Below are positions 1-7,410 of a stretch of DNA of 20,663 nt, in pieces. The notes below the pieces were generated by a model, which worked only from the letters and a program-made list of their open reading frames with translations, had not been told where the DNA came from and made no database searches. The translations under genes were made by a program, and so were the position numbers. The number at the start of each line of letters is the position of its first letter. Positions within the stretch are counted from its first letter, which is position 1. The stretch is from Candidatus Poseidoniales archaeon (lineage in GTDB: Archaea > Thermoplasmatota > Poseidoniia > Poseidoniales > Poseidoniaceae): the NCBI GenBank assembly GCA_003602535.1, contig QQSA01000086.1, positions 1 to 20,663 of the forward strand, read 5' to 3'.

Positions 1-1707
1 AGAGATATTTCGTTCAAAATATGGAATAATGCAAGTCGTATAGATATCTTCAAGCCCGAAATTGATTTCACTGAAATAAGTGGTTGGGATGTTGAATTAT
101 TGAATACTCCAGATTTAGCAATATCTCCCGGACAGTCTTCAACTTACACTGTACGTGTAACATCTCCATTTAATGCGCAAGCTGGCGACCTAGGGCCAAT
201 TATCACTCCAAAAGCAGTATCACTGAGATCAGGTGATTCGATTACGGGGAGTACTTGGCAAGGTCTAAGAGTCAATTCAATGAATGATGTATCCATACAG
301 TTATTGGATTATCCAAATAGTCTAACACCAGGAATTCCATTGATGATAAGTGTGGAAGTCACAAATAACGGAAACGGTCCTACTGAAGCCATTTTGGACC
401 TTCCTTGGTCTCCTGAAACATGGGATTGGTGGGCATTATATGAAGGAACAAATGTCACTGAAGGAGTCCCATTATCTGTGTCGTACGATTTAGAAAATGT
501 CAAAGTTGTAGACTTATGGTTGGTTTTGCCACCACTAGAAGCTCCTGGCGAATTCCATGAAGTAACAATATCGGTCGAGCCACAAGACGGAACTGATGTA
601 TTTGAAAATGATAATTCAGTAATGTTTGAATCTGTAACTGAAACAATTAGGCAGCCCAAATTGGATGGTACATCCAATGAATTTGTTATAGAAACTGGTT
701 CTACATTTACCTTCAATGCTACTGCGTGGAATATTGGTAACGCTGTTGACAATTCATTAAGAGCGAGATTAGTTTTGCAAACATCGACTTCATCACAAGA
801 AGTGATTGGGTTTTTGTCCACAGAAAATGGTCTTTCTAAATCATCAGGTGAATGGATTAATCTAAATTTAGGAGCAACAGAATCTGTGATATTATATTCT
901 GACATACTAGTATCTGAAAACTGTGAACTGAATACAATCATATCTGCGACAATTGAACTTGAAGGTGGTTCAGACGATTTGGGCAGACCGATTCTAAAAA
1001 CGATTACAACAGTACTTATGGTTGGTGAAAGACGAAATGTAGATTTAGGCATTATCGAAAACCCAACAAATGACTTAGGTTCGGATACTGATTACTTATT
1101 TTGGATCAATTTGTCATCAACATCAACTCAAACTGAAATTTATGAAATAAGTGCTGATTCTCCAGATGGATGGGGTGTAATTTGTGATGATTACACAATA
1201 CACATAGAATCTACAAGAATTGAAATTGACCAAGGCCATATAACCACTCAAAAGCATCAAATGCGTTGTGAGATTGTTCGTGAATCTGGCGCATATGATG
1301 GGCAAGTTGAAATTTACATCATTAACAGTGATAATAGAACTAACTTCATTAAAGAATTACAAATTACTTGGTCAGAACCAGTAACCGATAAGAGCATGTC
1401 TAACATTGTTGTATATTCTGGCATAAGCGGATTCGTGGTTATGGCAATTATAGCATTGTTCGTTATTCGTAGAAGATCTAACAGTCATATCGAGTTCGAA
1501 GAGGAAGATTACGATGAGGATGTGCCATTGACCGGTCCGCCTGCAACCGCTTTCAATGGGCCGCCAGCCACCGTTCATTATGAAGAACCTCAGATGACTG
1601 AATACGAAAGACAGGTCCAAGAGTATAATCGTAAAGTTGCAGAATATGAAGCTTGGCAGGCAGCGCAAGGTTCACAGCCAGTAGTAGAGTCGACCGTTCA
1701 TGAGTGA
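1..1707 (+). CDS. C-terminal part of a large cell-surface protein with CARDB-like domains and membrane anchor (5' partial)
   Basis: The frame is open from base 1, so the true start lies upstream and 568 residues are visible. The first roughly 460 residues are rich in Thr, Ser, Asn and beta-strand patterns and carry repeated phrases of the type 'VEVTNNGNGPTEA', typical of CARDB/APHP-like Ig-fold domains on archaeal and bacterial surface proteins. One hydrophobic segment follows at about residues 466-490, then 'RRRS' as a stop-transfer signal. A cytoplasmic tail of about 75 residues is acidic, contains two 'GPPAT' phrases and ends in a Tyr/Glu/Gln-rich probable helix. The protein is therefore anchored by its C-terminus with most of the chain outside. 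The stop codon overlaps the next gene by 8 bases, which implies cotranscription. Its ligand or exact role cannot be read from the sequence. Confidence 0.8.
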   Translation, partial: RDISFKIWNNASRIDIFKPEIDFTEISGWDVELLNTPDLAISPGQSSTYTVRVTSPFNAQAGDLGPIITPKAVSLRSGDSITGSTWQGLRVNSMNDVSIQLLDYPNSLTPGIPLMISVEVTNNGNGPTEAILDLPWSPETWDWWALYEGTNVTEGVPLSVSYDLENVKVVDLWLVLPPLEAPGEFHEVTISVEPQDGTDVFENDNSVMFESVTETIRQPKLDGTSNEFVIETGSTFTFNATAWNIGNAVDNSLRARLVLQTSTSSQEVIGFLSTENGLSKSSGEWINLNLGATESVILYSDILVSENCELNTIISATIELEGGSDDLGRPILKTITTVLMVGERRNVDLGIIENPTNDLGSDTDYLFWINLSSTSTQTEIYEISADSPDGWGVICDDYTIHIESTRIEIDQGHITTQKHQMRCEIVRESGAYDGQVEIYIINSDNRTNFIKELQITWSEPVTDKSMSNIVVYSGISGFVVMAIIALFVIRRRSNSHIEFEEEDYDEDVPLTGPPATAFNGPPATVHYEEPQMTEYERQVQEYNRKVAEYEAWQAAQGSQPVVESTVHE

Positions 1708-1879
1708 TGTACCAACTATGTGGTATTGGTTACTCAGTTTTGTTTCAATATTCGGTGTTGCCACTTGGTATCTCGACAATTTTACACAAAAGGATAACTT
1801 GAAGAGAGTTGTTGGAATTTGTGGTGTCATTTCGATGCTGGCACTACTTTACCTGACATTTACAACTGAGGGAATGTAA
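1700..1879 (+). CDS. Small two-helix membrane protein (59 aa), translationally coupled
   Basis: ATG at 1700 opens a 59-residue frame that fills the space between its neighbours exactly: it overlaps the upstream gene by 8 bases, and its TAA shares one base with the ATG of the PqqD-like gene (TAATG). The peptide starts 'MSDVPTMWYWLLSFVSIFG', has a hydrophobic helix at about residues 7-25, a short polar stretch with 'TQKDNLKR' and a second helix at about 36-54. Lys and Arg in the connecting loop suggest both ends face outward. The tight overlaps on both sides are the main support for a real gene. I do not recognise a family. A role as a partner of the anchored surface protein upstream is inference only. 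Confidence 0.7.
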   Translation: MSDVPTMWYWLLSFVSIFGVATWYLDNFTQKDNLKRVVGICGVISMLALLYLTFTTEGM

Positions 1880-2265
1880 TGATAGATGGAGAGTGGTCTA
1901 ACTTTCTTCCAGTTCGAATTCCAGTGAACTGGGAATATCGTGGCGATCCCGGAATTCATCCTGATATCGAGGGAGTTACTGGAAGAAATGTAGTATTTTT
2001 AATTGACAAAACATTCACTCGTTTTGAGAAGTTTTTGGCTAAACTTTTGCGTGCACCTAAAGTTGTCAAGCGCACAATGCATCCAACTCAATCAATGCTA
2101 TGGGAACTAATGGATGGTGAACGTAATTTCGAGGAAATCTGCATTATTATGGATTCACTATATCACGAAGACATCGCCCCAGTGAAAGAAAGAATCAAGG
2201 CGTATCTGGAGGTATTTGTCAAGATTAATGTTGCAACTATACTCAAGCCTCGCGAAGAAGAGTAA
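1879..2265 (+). CDS. PqqD-like small protein
   Basis: The 128-residue protein has a C-terminal half that fits the PqqD / RiPP-recognition-element winged-helix pattern: 'HPTQSMLWELMDGERNFEEI' at about residues 67-86, then a helical stretch and 'VKERIKAYLEVFVKINVATI'. In the family this corresponds to the 'LN..G..IW.LLDG..TV.EI' core followed by a long helix. Such domains bind leader peptides in PQQ and other peptide-modification pathways, but stand-alone copies are common and often of unknown role. The N-terminal 60 residues are an extension beyond the usual 90-residue PqqD. No radical SAM partner is visible here, so a peptide-modification role is unproven. It is coupled to the small membrane protein by a one-base overlap, and its 3' end overlaps the convergent ArsC-family gene by 23 bases. 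Confidence 0.6.
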   Translation: MIDGEWSNFLPVRIPVNWEYRGDPGIHPDIEGVTGRNVVFLIDKTFTRFEKFLAKLLRAPKVVKRTMHPTQSMLWELMDGERNFEEICIIMDSLYHEDIAPVKERIKAYLEVFVKINVATILKPREEE

Positions 2266-2566
2266 GGATTTCTTCTGGTGGGCGACCGATTATAGCAACA
2301 TTATTTCTGATTAATATTGGACGTTGCAAAACCTTTGCTTCAGTTTGTAGCAATTGTCGTATCTCTTCAACATTAACTGGAATTTTTGATTTGTCACTAA
2401 TATCATTAACACGTATGACTCCATCTAATTTCGACAGTAAATCGATATCATCTAAGGCGATACCTAAATCGAGATAACGGTACTCCTCAAACTGAACTCC
2501 GTGTTCAGTCAATAACTTCACTGCCTGTCTAGATTTCGAACATCTTGGGTTGTGATAAAGTCGCAT
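2243..2566 (-). CDS. ArsC/Spx-family thioredoxin-fold protein (arsenate reductase-like, YfgD subtype)
   Basis: The 107-residue protein begins 'MRLYHNPRCSKSR', the classic N-terminal beta strand and active-site loop of the glutaredoxin-coupled arsenate reductase family, with Cys9 as the nucleophile. 'LQRPILI' (Arg82) and 'IGRPPEEIL' (Arg95) match the two C-terminal arginine motifs that bind the oxyanion in ArsC, and Arg52 may be the third. It is slightly shorter than the usual 115 or so residues because the middle helical part is compact. The sequence resembles the YfgD subgroup, whose members are not all proven arsenate reductases, so the substrate is uncertain. It lies 25 bases downstream of the SUMF1-like gene on the same strand, probably in one transcript. 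No arsenite exporter or ArsR is nearby. Confidence 0.85.
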   Translation of the reverse strand: MRLYHNPRCSKSRQAVKLLTEHGVQFEEYRYLDLGIALDDIDLLSKLDGVIRVNDISDKSKIPVNVEEIRQLLQTEAKVLQRPILIRNNVAIIGRPPEEILTLLREA

Positions 2567-2591
2567 GGATTAACCAAATGAAACTGGTAAA

Positions 2592-3275
2592 TTATATTGG
2601 CGACCAAACTAATCTAAATCCAATACCATCACTTCTTTTGTCAACTGCTGATAGACCCCTCGAAGCAGAAGTAGTAGATTCTGATTCCATTAACCAAGAC
2701 CCACCTTTAGTAACACGTTTAGCACCAATTTCTGATGCTGTCCATTCCGCCACATTACCATGGCAATCAAACAATCCCCAATCATTGGATTTCTTTTGTC
2801 CAACTTCCCTTGTTGTTGCACCTGAATTCCCAGCATGCCAAGCAACTTCATCCAAATCTGCATCTCTATCGGAATGATACCACCTTGTCGTAGTTTCTGC
2901 ACGACATGCATATTCCCATTCATCTGCTGTTGGTAAACGCCAAATTCCAGATAGATCAAATCGCTCTCCAGAGTCACTTTCATTCAAACGTGAAATGTAC
3001 TCCTGAACATCTAACCAACTTACACTTTCTATGGGCCTTAAACCAGACGACCAACCCTCCTGAAATTTAGCAGGATTGGATCCCATAACAGCAACCCACT
3101 CAACTTGTGTAACCGGACGCGCTCCAATAAAGTAAGGTTCAACTATTGCTATATCATTGACTTTACCTGGTTCAATCAGAACGAATGTTCCTCCGTGTTG
3201 ATTGCTAAATGTAGGTCGCACAAATAGCCTGAAACCGATTTTATCTATGAAATAAGCGGGAACGCACACGGACAA
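2592..3275 (-). CDS. Formylglycine-generating-enzyme-like (SUMF1/FGE-sulfatase domain) protein lacking the catalytic cysteines
   Basis: Nearly the whole 227-residue chain is one FGE-sulfatase (C-type-lectin-like) domain. It shows 'GARPVTQVEW' at 51-60, 'RLPTADEWEYACRAE' at 113-127, 'WGLFDCHGNVAEW' at 166-178, 'KGGSW' at 190-194 and 'GFRLV' at 219-223, in family order. True formylglycine-generating enzymes carry two copper-binding cysteines just before the final GFR motif. Here that stretch reads 'ESTTSASRG' with no cysteine, so sulfatase activation is unlikely and a binding or other oxidoreductase role is more plausible. The start is uncertain: TTG at 3275 is used here, GTG at 3269 is an alternative, and the first 25 residues match nothing familiar. 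There is no secretion signal, so it is probably cytoplasmic. It is divergent from the TPR gene across 40 bases. Confidence 0.85.
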   Translation of the reverse strand: MSVCVPAYFIDKIGFRLFVRPTFSNQHGGTFVLIEPGKVNDIAIVEPYFIGARPVTQVEWVAVMGSNPAKFQEGWSSGLRPIESVSWLDVQEYISRLNESDSGERFDLSGIWRLPTADEWEYACRAETTTRWYHSDRDADLDEVAWHAGNSGATTREVGQKKSNDWGLFDCHGNVAEWTASEIGAKRVTKGGSWLMESESTTSASRGLSAVDKRSDGIGFRLVWSPI

Positions 3276-3315
3276 TCCTTATCCCATATGGGGGAGCCAA
3301 CCAACTGGTGACCGG
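3276..3315. promoter_or_regulatory. Short divergent promoter region with a perfect 10-bp palindrome
   Basis: Only 40 bases separate the starts of the SUMF1-like gene (-) and the TPR gene (+), so both promoters must lie within it or extend into the coding regions. It contains the perfect palindrome CCCATATGGG at 3283-3292, a possible site for a dimeric regulator, and 'GGTGACCGG' directly before the ATG at 3316 as a ribosome-binding sequence. The regulatory role is inferred from position. Confidence 0.35.
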
Positions 3316-5619
3316 ATGTCCGATGGTGAAAATTCCAGCCAAACCGATGCTGCGACTGAAATTACCGATGCCATGATGTCATCGCTAGCAGATGTGGTAA
3401 AAACTACGATTAGTGCACCACTTAACGAGGAAATTGCAGAAGAGAAAACTGTTTCTGAGCCAGAGAATATTGTGGCATTAGAAGAAAACAGTGGCCCAGT
3501 TACAACAGTTGAAGATCTGGTTGCAGAAGGAGAAGCTGCACATAGATCCGGAGACCATTCATCTGCATTAATTGCATTCAATAAAGCCATAGCACTCGAC
3601 CCTTCCAATTCCATGGCTTGGTTCAATCGAGGAGTTTTGCTAGAGGCTGAACAAGATCCTCGAGGAGCAAAACAGTCATTCGTGATATGCTTAGATTTAG
3701 ATCCGCAACATGGTCCTGCTTTAGCAAATTTAGCCGTCCTATTGGACCGCTTAGGTGAAGTTGATGGCGCTGTAGAGATTACACAAAGAGCATTGCATTA
3801 CTTCCCAGGACATCCGCACTTGGTCAAAATTTTAGAAAGCAATAAGGCAGCAGGTGGAGTGAATCCCTCCACTCCGAAAGTTATGCCTCATACTCAAGAC
3901 AAACTTGTTAACCAAAATTTAACTACAAAGTCAGTCAATAATGTTGAAATGATTGAGCAAGAACAAAACCCACCTCCCTCTGATGAAGGAGATTTATTAC
4001 CGGCACTAAGTGAGTCACCAACCGACTTTAATGAGTCACCGTTTGATGAACCAATAATTGAGCAACATGAGGAAGTTGTTGAAGATTTAATCGAGGATGT
4101 TGCCGAGGAGATTGTTGAGGAAGTAATAGAGGAGATTGTTGAGGAAGTAGTCGATATTGATTCAATTTGTGCAACCGCAACCAATTATCTAGCCAATGGA
4201 GATGCTAAGAATGCCCTACAGATTCTAAAAGAGCACTTGCACGGCATTGCAGCACAGCATTTTGATTCATGGAGAATAGCAGCAGGTTCCATGGCTGCAA
4301 TGGGATTAGATGATCACGCTATTGGCGCATATTCACACGCAATAGGGTTGAACCCAAGCGACGCAAAATGTCACTTCAACCTAGGAGCATTGCATGAAAG
4401 AAAAGGAAATGTCGCCGATGCTACAAATTCCTTTGTTAAGGCAGTGGAAAGTGATCAAAATTACTCTAAAGCAGCTGAACGATTAGCAATTATTGCAGAT
4501 ACTAATGGCGATATTGAGAATTTATTGAAAGCTAGAAGATTCTTAGCAAATAGTGCAGATGGAAAGCTAGAATTAGCAACTCTATTGGTAGAATTAGCAG
4601 AAGGGGAAGCAAGAATTTTAGAAAACACTGCTGGACTTCCGCCTACAATACCTGAAGGCCCAGCACTAGCAAATGAAGCAATTTCACTTTGTGAACACAA
4701 TACTCCATTAATGGGGAGAGCATTATCTGCATCTGGCAATCACACAGATGCAGTAAAGTGTTGGAAATTCATGATTCAATCGGATAAGTCGAATCCAGAT
4801 TTATGGATAGGTCTAGCAAGGTCATTGGAAGCTGCTGGTGACATGACAACCGCACAAAGGTGTCATGAGAAAGCACACGCATTGTCAAATCCAAATCCAG
4901 AACCTGTTAGTGCGTTACCTGAAACTGTAACTGCTGTACCTACTCAAAGTGAGCCTGAGGCAAATTTGCAACAAGAGGCTCAATTTTCACCCCAAGTAAA
5001 TTCGGAAATTGTAAACCATGCACCTCAACCAGCAACTAATCAATTTGAACCTGAAATACAACAACCATTGCCAGATTTGACATCTAGGCCTGAACCTGAA
5101 GTTGTAGTTAAAGAATCAAATCCAGTTGTGGATTTAGCCGCTGCTGCATTAGAAGCTACATCAAAAATGGAGGCGATTACCGGTATTGATTCGAATTCAA
5201 ATGCTATCGCCAATCAGGACATAGAATGGTATAACAAAGGAGTTGGTCTAATTGAAGATAAGAAATATCGTGAGGCACTTTCCTGCTTCGATCGTGCATT
5301 ACCATCTTTCGCAGACAATGATGAAATGGTTATTCGAATTTTGAATGGTAGAGGAAATGCACTTTATTATCTCGAAGAATATCCAAAGTGCGTTGAGTCA
5401 TACCACAAGGCCATGGTCATAAACCCAAGTGGAGTGCAGGGCAAAACATTGTACAATATGGGAACTGCATATGCTGAAATGCAACGTTTCGCTGATGCGA
5501 TAAAATGTTTTGAGCAAGCAATACCACGTGGTTTAGATAAGAGCCAGCAAAAACTTGCAAAAGAACAAATTAGACGATGTAATATCTTATTGAAAGAACA
5601 ACAGCGAAAAATGAGTTGA
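3316..5619 (+). CDS. Large TPR-repeat protein with acidic and Pro/Glu-rich linkers
   Basis: The 767-residue protein has three blocks of tetratricopeptide repeats. Block 1 is at about residues 66-175 ('NSMAWFNRGVLLEAEQDPRG' is typical), block 2 at about 285-515 ('AKCHFNLGALHERKGNVADA') and block 3 at about 636-767 ('KTLYNMGTAYAEMQRFADAI'). A strongly acidic linker of Glu-Glu-Val/Ile units at about 252-282 separates blocks 1 and 2, and a Pro/Glu/Gln-rich linker at about 518-630 separates blocks 2 and 3. There is no signal peptide or membrane helix, so it is probably a cytoplasmic scaffold. TPR superhelices bind peptides or assemble complexes, but the partner cannot be read from sequence. The stop is 4 bases before the TrmB-V4R gene, so the two are probably cotranscribed. 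Confidence 0.9.
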   Translation: MSDGENSSQTDAATEITDAMMSSLADVVKTTISAPLNEEIAEEKTVSEPENIVALEENSGPVTTVEDLVAEGEAAHRSGDHSSALIAFNKAIALDPSNSMAWFNRGVLLEAEQDPRGAKQSFVICLDLDPQHGPALANLAVLLDRLGEVDGAVEITQRALHYFPGHPHLVKILESNKAAGGVNPSTPKVMPHTQDKLVNQNLTTKSVNNVEMIEQEQNPPPSDEGDLLPALSESPTDFNESPFDEPIIEQHEEVVEDLIEDVAEEIVEEVIEEIVEEVVDIDSICATATNYLANGDAKNALQILKEHLHGIAAQHFDSWRIAAGSMAAMGLDDHAIGAYSHAIGLNPSDAKCHFNLGALHERKGNVADATNSFVKAVESDQNYSKAAERLAIIADTNGDIENLLKARRFLANSADGKLELATLLVELAEGEARILENTAGLPPTIPEGPALANEAISLCEHNTPLMGRALSASGNHTDAVKCWKFMIQSDKSNPDLWIGLARSLEAAGDMTTAQRCHEKAHALSNPNPEPVSALPETVTAVPTQSEPEANLQQEAQFSPQVNSEIVNHAPQPATNQFEPEIQQPLPDLTSRPEPEVVVKESNPVVDLAAAALEATSKMEAITGIDSNSNAIANQDIEWYNKGVGLIEDKKYREALSCFDRALPSFADNDEMVIRILNGRGNALYYLEEYPKCVESYHKAMVINPSGVQGKTLYNMGTAYAEMQRFADAIKCFEQAIPRGLDKSQQKLAKEQIRRCNILLKEQQRKMS
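4105..4149 (+). repeat. Short in-frame tandem repeat coding for the acidic linker
   Basis: A 21-base unit beginning GAGGAGATTGTTGAGG occurs identically at 4105-4125 and 4129-4149, giving a 24-base period in frame. Degenerate copies extend upstream to about 4069. It encodes repeats of the type EEIVEEV(I). This is recent slippage-type expansion inside the TPR gene and may vary in length between strains. Confidence 0.8.
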
Positions 5620-5623
5620 GATA

Positions 5624-6976
5624 ATGTCGGTTGAAACAGCTGAACAGATCATAAATCGTCTTGTTGAGGGTGGATTGGATGAAAAATTTGCACGCATAAT
5701 TCTTGCTTTGTGCGCTAAACCACCATTGAAAGCCAGTGAAATTGGTAAGTTGGTTTCTATTTCTAGAATGGACGCATACAACAGTTTGAAAAAATTGCAA
5801 GAAATGGGTTTTGTTAAAGCTACTCTGGACAAACCGATGAGATTTACAGGGATTCCAGTATCTGATGTTTTCAAGCAGATGATTAAGCGTGAAGAAGCTA
5901 ATGTCAGAAGATTGCAGCAACACTTGGATGAATTGAATGCTGAATCTTTTGTGATTAAGTCGGATATTCATGTAAACGCAAATGAACCTCTCTTCAATGT
6001 GGTTAAAGATCGACACAGCATCTATGCCACTATTGAAAACATAGTTCAAGAGTCGGAAGAAAGGGTTTGGATGATGTTGTCAAAATGGGGAATTTTACAT
6101 CTGATGAGGTCAGGCATAATTAACTCCATAATCGATGCATTGGATAGAGGAATTGAGATAAAAATTCTTGCAGACATCGATAGTAAGACCATTAGGTTCT
6201 ATGAACAACTCGACAAGCGAATAGAAGTTAGGCATCACACAAATCAATCTCAAATGGGAGTATATGTGGACAGCGAAGTAGGGATACAAATTGTTCATTC
6301 AGAAATTAACCCAACCGGTAGAGGAAAAGAAGATGCAGCTCTATTGATTGAATCGAAGGATTACATGATGGCACAATTCGAACTGATAAGATTACATTGG
6401 AATGAGGGAATTGCATTTGATTCGGCTCGAGCAAGATTAGTCGATGGAATGATTACTGAACCTCTGAAATTAAAGATCGGTGAAGGATCATTCTACAACA
6501 GACTACGTGGACTGATAAGTGAGGAAGAAGGTTTTGGATTCACTAATGCGATCTTACGTAGACCAAATGAGCCCCTAACGATGGGAATATCCGCTGCATC
6601 GTTGAGCCAATTAGGAGTAGATATGAGTGAAATCCTACGTGGCGTTGGACAAAGAATAGGCCGGGAATTAGCATTGGAATTACGTGAAGAAGTTAAGGAT
6701 GAAGATTTTTGGAATCGACTCATTAAGCAATGGGGTTCTTTGGGGATGGGAGAATTAGAAATCGATTCGATCCCGCCAACATTAGTCACAGTTAAAGATT
6801 CGAATAACTGCGAAAAAAATTCTCAACTGGGGACAATTTTATGTCATATGGATGAAGGTGTCTTGGAAGGAATTTTGATGGAAAGGCATGGGTTTGAAGC
6901 TACTGCTTCTGAAAGGCTTTGTACTTCCAAGGGTCAAGATCATTGTTTATTCGAAATATCGATACCGTCTGTGTAG
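5624..6976 (+). CDS. TrmB-type transcriptional regulator with C-terminal V4R domain
   Basis: The 450-residue protein has three parts. Residues 1-75 form a TrmB-type winged helix ('PPLKASEIGKLVSISRMDAY' holds the recognition region), followed by a coiled coil at about 85-108. Residues about 118-265 resemble the PLD-like effector domain of archaeal TrmB proteins. Residues about 285-450 fit the V4R (4-vinyl-reductase) domain, ending 'RLCTSKGQDHCLFEI' as in 'C.xKGD..C.FE' of that family. Four cysteines (396, 407, 433, 441) lie in the V4R part and could bind metal or act as a redox switch, as proposed for other V4R regulators such as MsvR. V4R domains also bind small hydrophobic ligands. It sits directly upstream of the A-type Fe-S carrier and YgfZ genes, which are natural candidate targets. 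The effector is unknown. Confidence 0.85.
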   Translation: MSVETAEQIINRLVEGGLDEKFARIILALCAKPPLKASEIGKLVSISRMDAYNSLKKLQEMGFVKATLDKPMRFTGIPVSDVFKQMIKREEANVRRLQQHLDELNAESFVIKSDIHVNANEPLFNVVKDRHSIYATIENIVQESEERVWMMLSKWGILHLMRSGIINSIIDALDRGIEIKILADIDSKTIRFYEQLDKRIEVRHHTNQSQMGVYVDSEVGIQIVHSEINPTGRGKEDAALLIESKDYMMAQFELIRLHWNEGIAFDSARARLVDGMITEPLKLKIGEGSFYNRLRGLISEEEGFGFTNAILRRPNEPLTMGISAASLSQLGVDMSEILRGVGQRIGRELALELREEVKDEDFWNRLIKQWGSLGMGELEIDSIPPTLVTVKDSNNCEKNSQLGTILCHMDEGVLEGILMERHGFEATASERLCTSKGQDHCLFEISIPSV

Positions 6977-6988
6977 TAAAGCACACAG
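6969..6988 (+). repeat. Inverted repeat at the 3' end of the V4R gene, upstream of the A-type carrier
   Basis: CTGTGT at 6969-6974 and ACACAG at 6983-6988 are perfect reverse complements around an 8-base spacer. The element spans the V4R stop codon and ends 6 bases before the next ATG. It could be a weak hairpin that tunes translation, or a regulator site. The stem is short, so chance is possible. Confidence 0.35.
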
Positions 6989-6994
6989 GTTGAT

Positions 6995-7399
6995 ATGAGT
7001 CTACTAGTTGCACCTAACATGGACTGCAATACTTGTGACTCTGCTGGCGCTGTCGTAATCAACAAACCTGAAGTCGTTGAAGTTAGTTTAACCATTACCG
7101 ATAAGGCAAAAGAAATGCTATCTTCCGCATTTGGTGATGATATGTCTCATGCATTACTAGTTGGAGTTTTATCCGGCGGTTGCTCTGGATATATGTATGA
7201 TTTACAAATCGTAGAATCAACAGATCAAGATTGCCAGGAATTAGAGATTGATGGATTCAAAGTGTTAGTCCCAAATGCGACATCTCATCTTCTTGATGGG
7301 ATTGAAATTGATTATATCGACCGCCTAATGGGTGGAGGTTTCAAAATCAACAATCCTAATGCTTCAAGTTCCTGTGGCTGCGGCGAATCATTTTCTTGA
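6995..7399 (+). CDS. A-type iron-sulfur carrier protein (IscA/SufA/ErpA/HesB family)
   Basis: The 134-residue protein carries the three conserved cysteines of A-type carriers: Cys63 in 'SGGCSGYMYDL' and Cys127 and Cys129 in 'SSCGCGESF'. The 64-residue spacing matches IscA. In the family these residues hold a [2Fe-2S] or [4Fe-4S] cluster for transfer to apoproteins. It has an N-terminal extension of about 30 residues with an additional CxxC (Cys11 and Cys14), absent from typical IscA. The gene follows the TrmB-V4R regulator after 18 bases and is immediately followed by a YgfZ-like gene, the usual functional partner (ISCA and IBA57 in mitochondria). Confidence 0.92.
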   Translation: MSLLVAPNMDCNTCDSAGAVVINKPEVVEVSLTITDKAKEMLSSAFGDDMSHALLVGVLSGGCSGYMYDLQIVESTDQDCQELEIDGFKVLVPNATSHLLDGIEIDYIDRLMGGGFKINNPNASSSCGCGESFS

Positions 7400-7410
7400 G
7401 TGTGTATAAA

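Noticed and set aside
309..1052. Long open frame (247 codons) on the opposite strand of the surface-protein gene
   Set aside because: It lies fully inside a frame with clear surface-protein features, has no recognisable domain and shows the Ser/Thr-rich bias expected from the antisense of that gene.
1700..2265. RiPP biosynthesis locus (59-residue peptide as precursor with a PqqD-like recognition protein)
   Set aside because: The peptide has two membrane helices and no leader-core layout, and no radical SAM, YcaO or protease gene is in the window.
2592..3275. Variable protein of a diversity-generating retroelement
   Set aside because: The fold is of the type used by such proteins, but no reverse transcriptase or template repeat is present in the window.
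5570..6049. 159-codon frame on the minus strand over the TPR/TrmB junction
   Set aside because: It crosses two well-supported genes on the other strand and its translation has no family motif.
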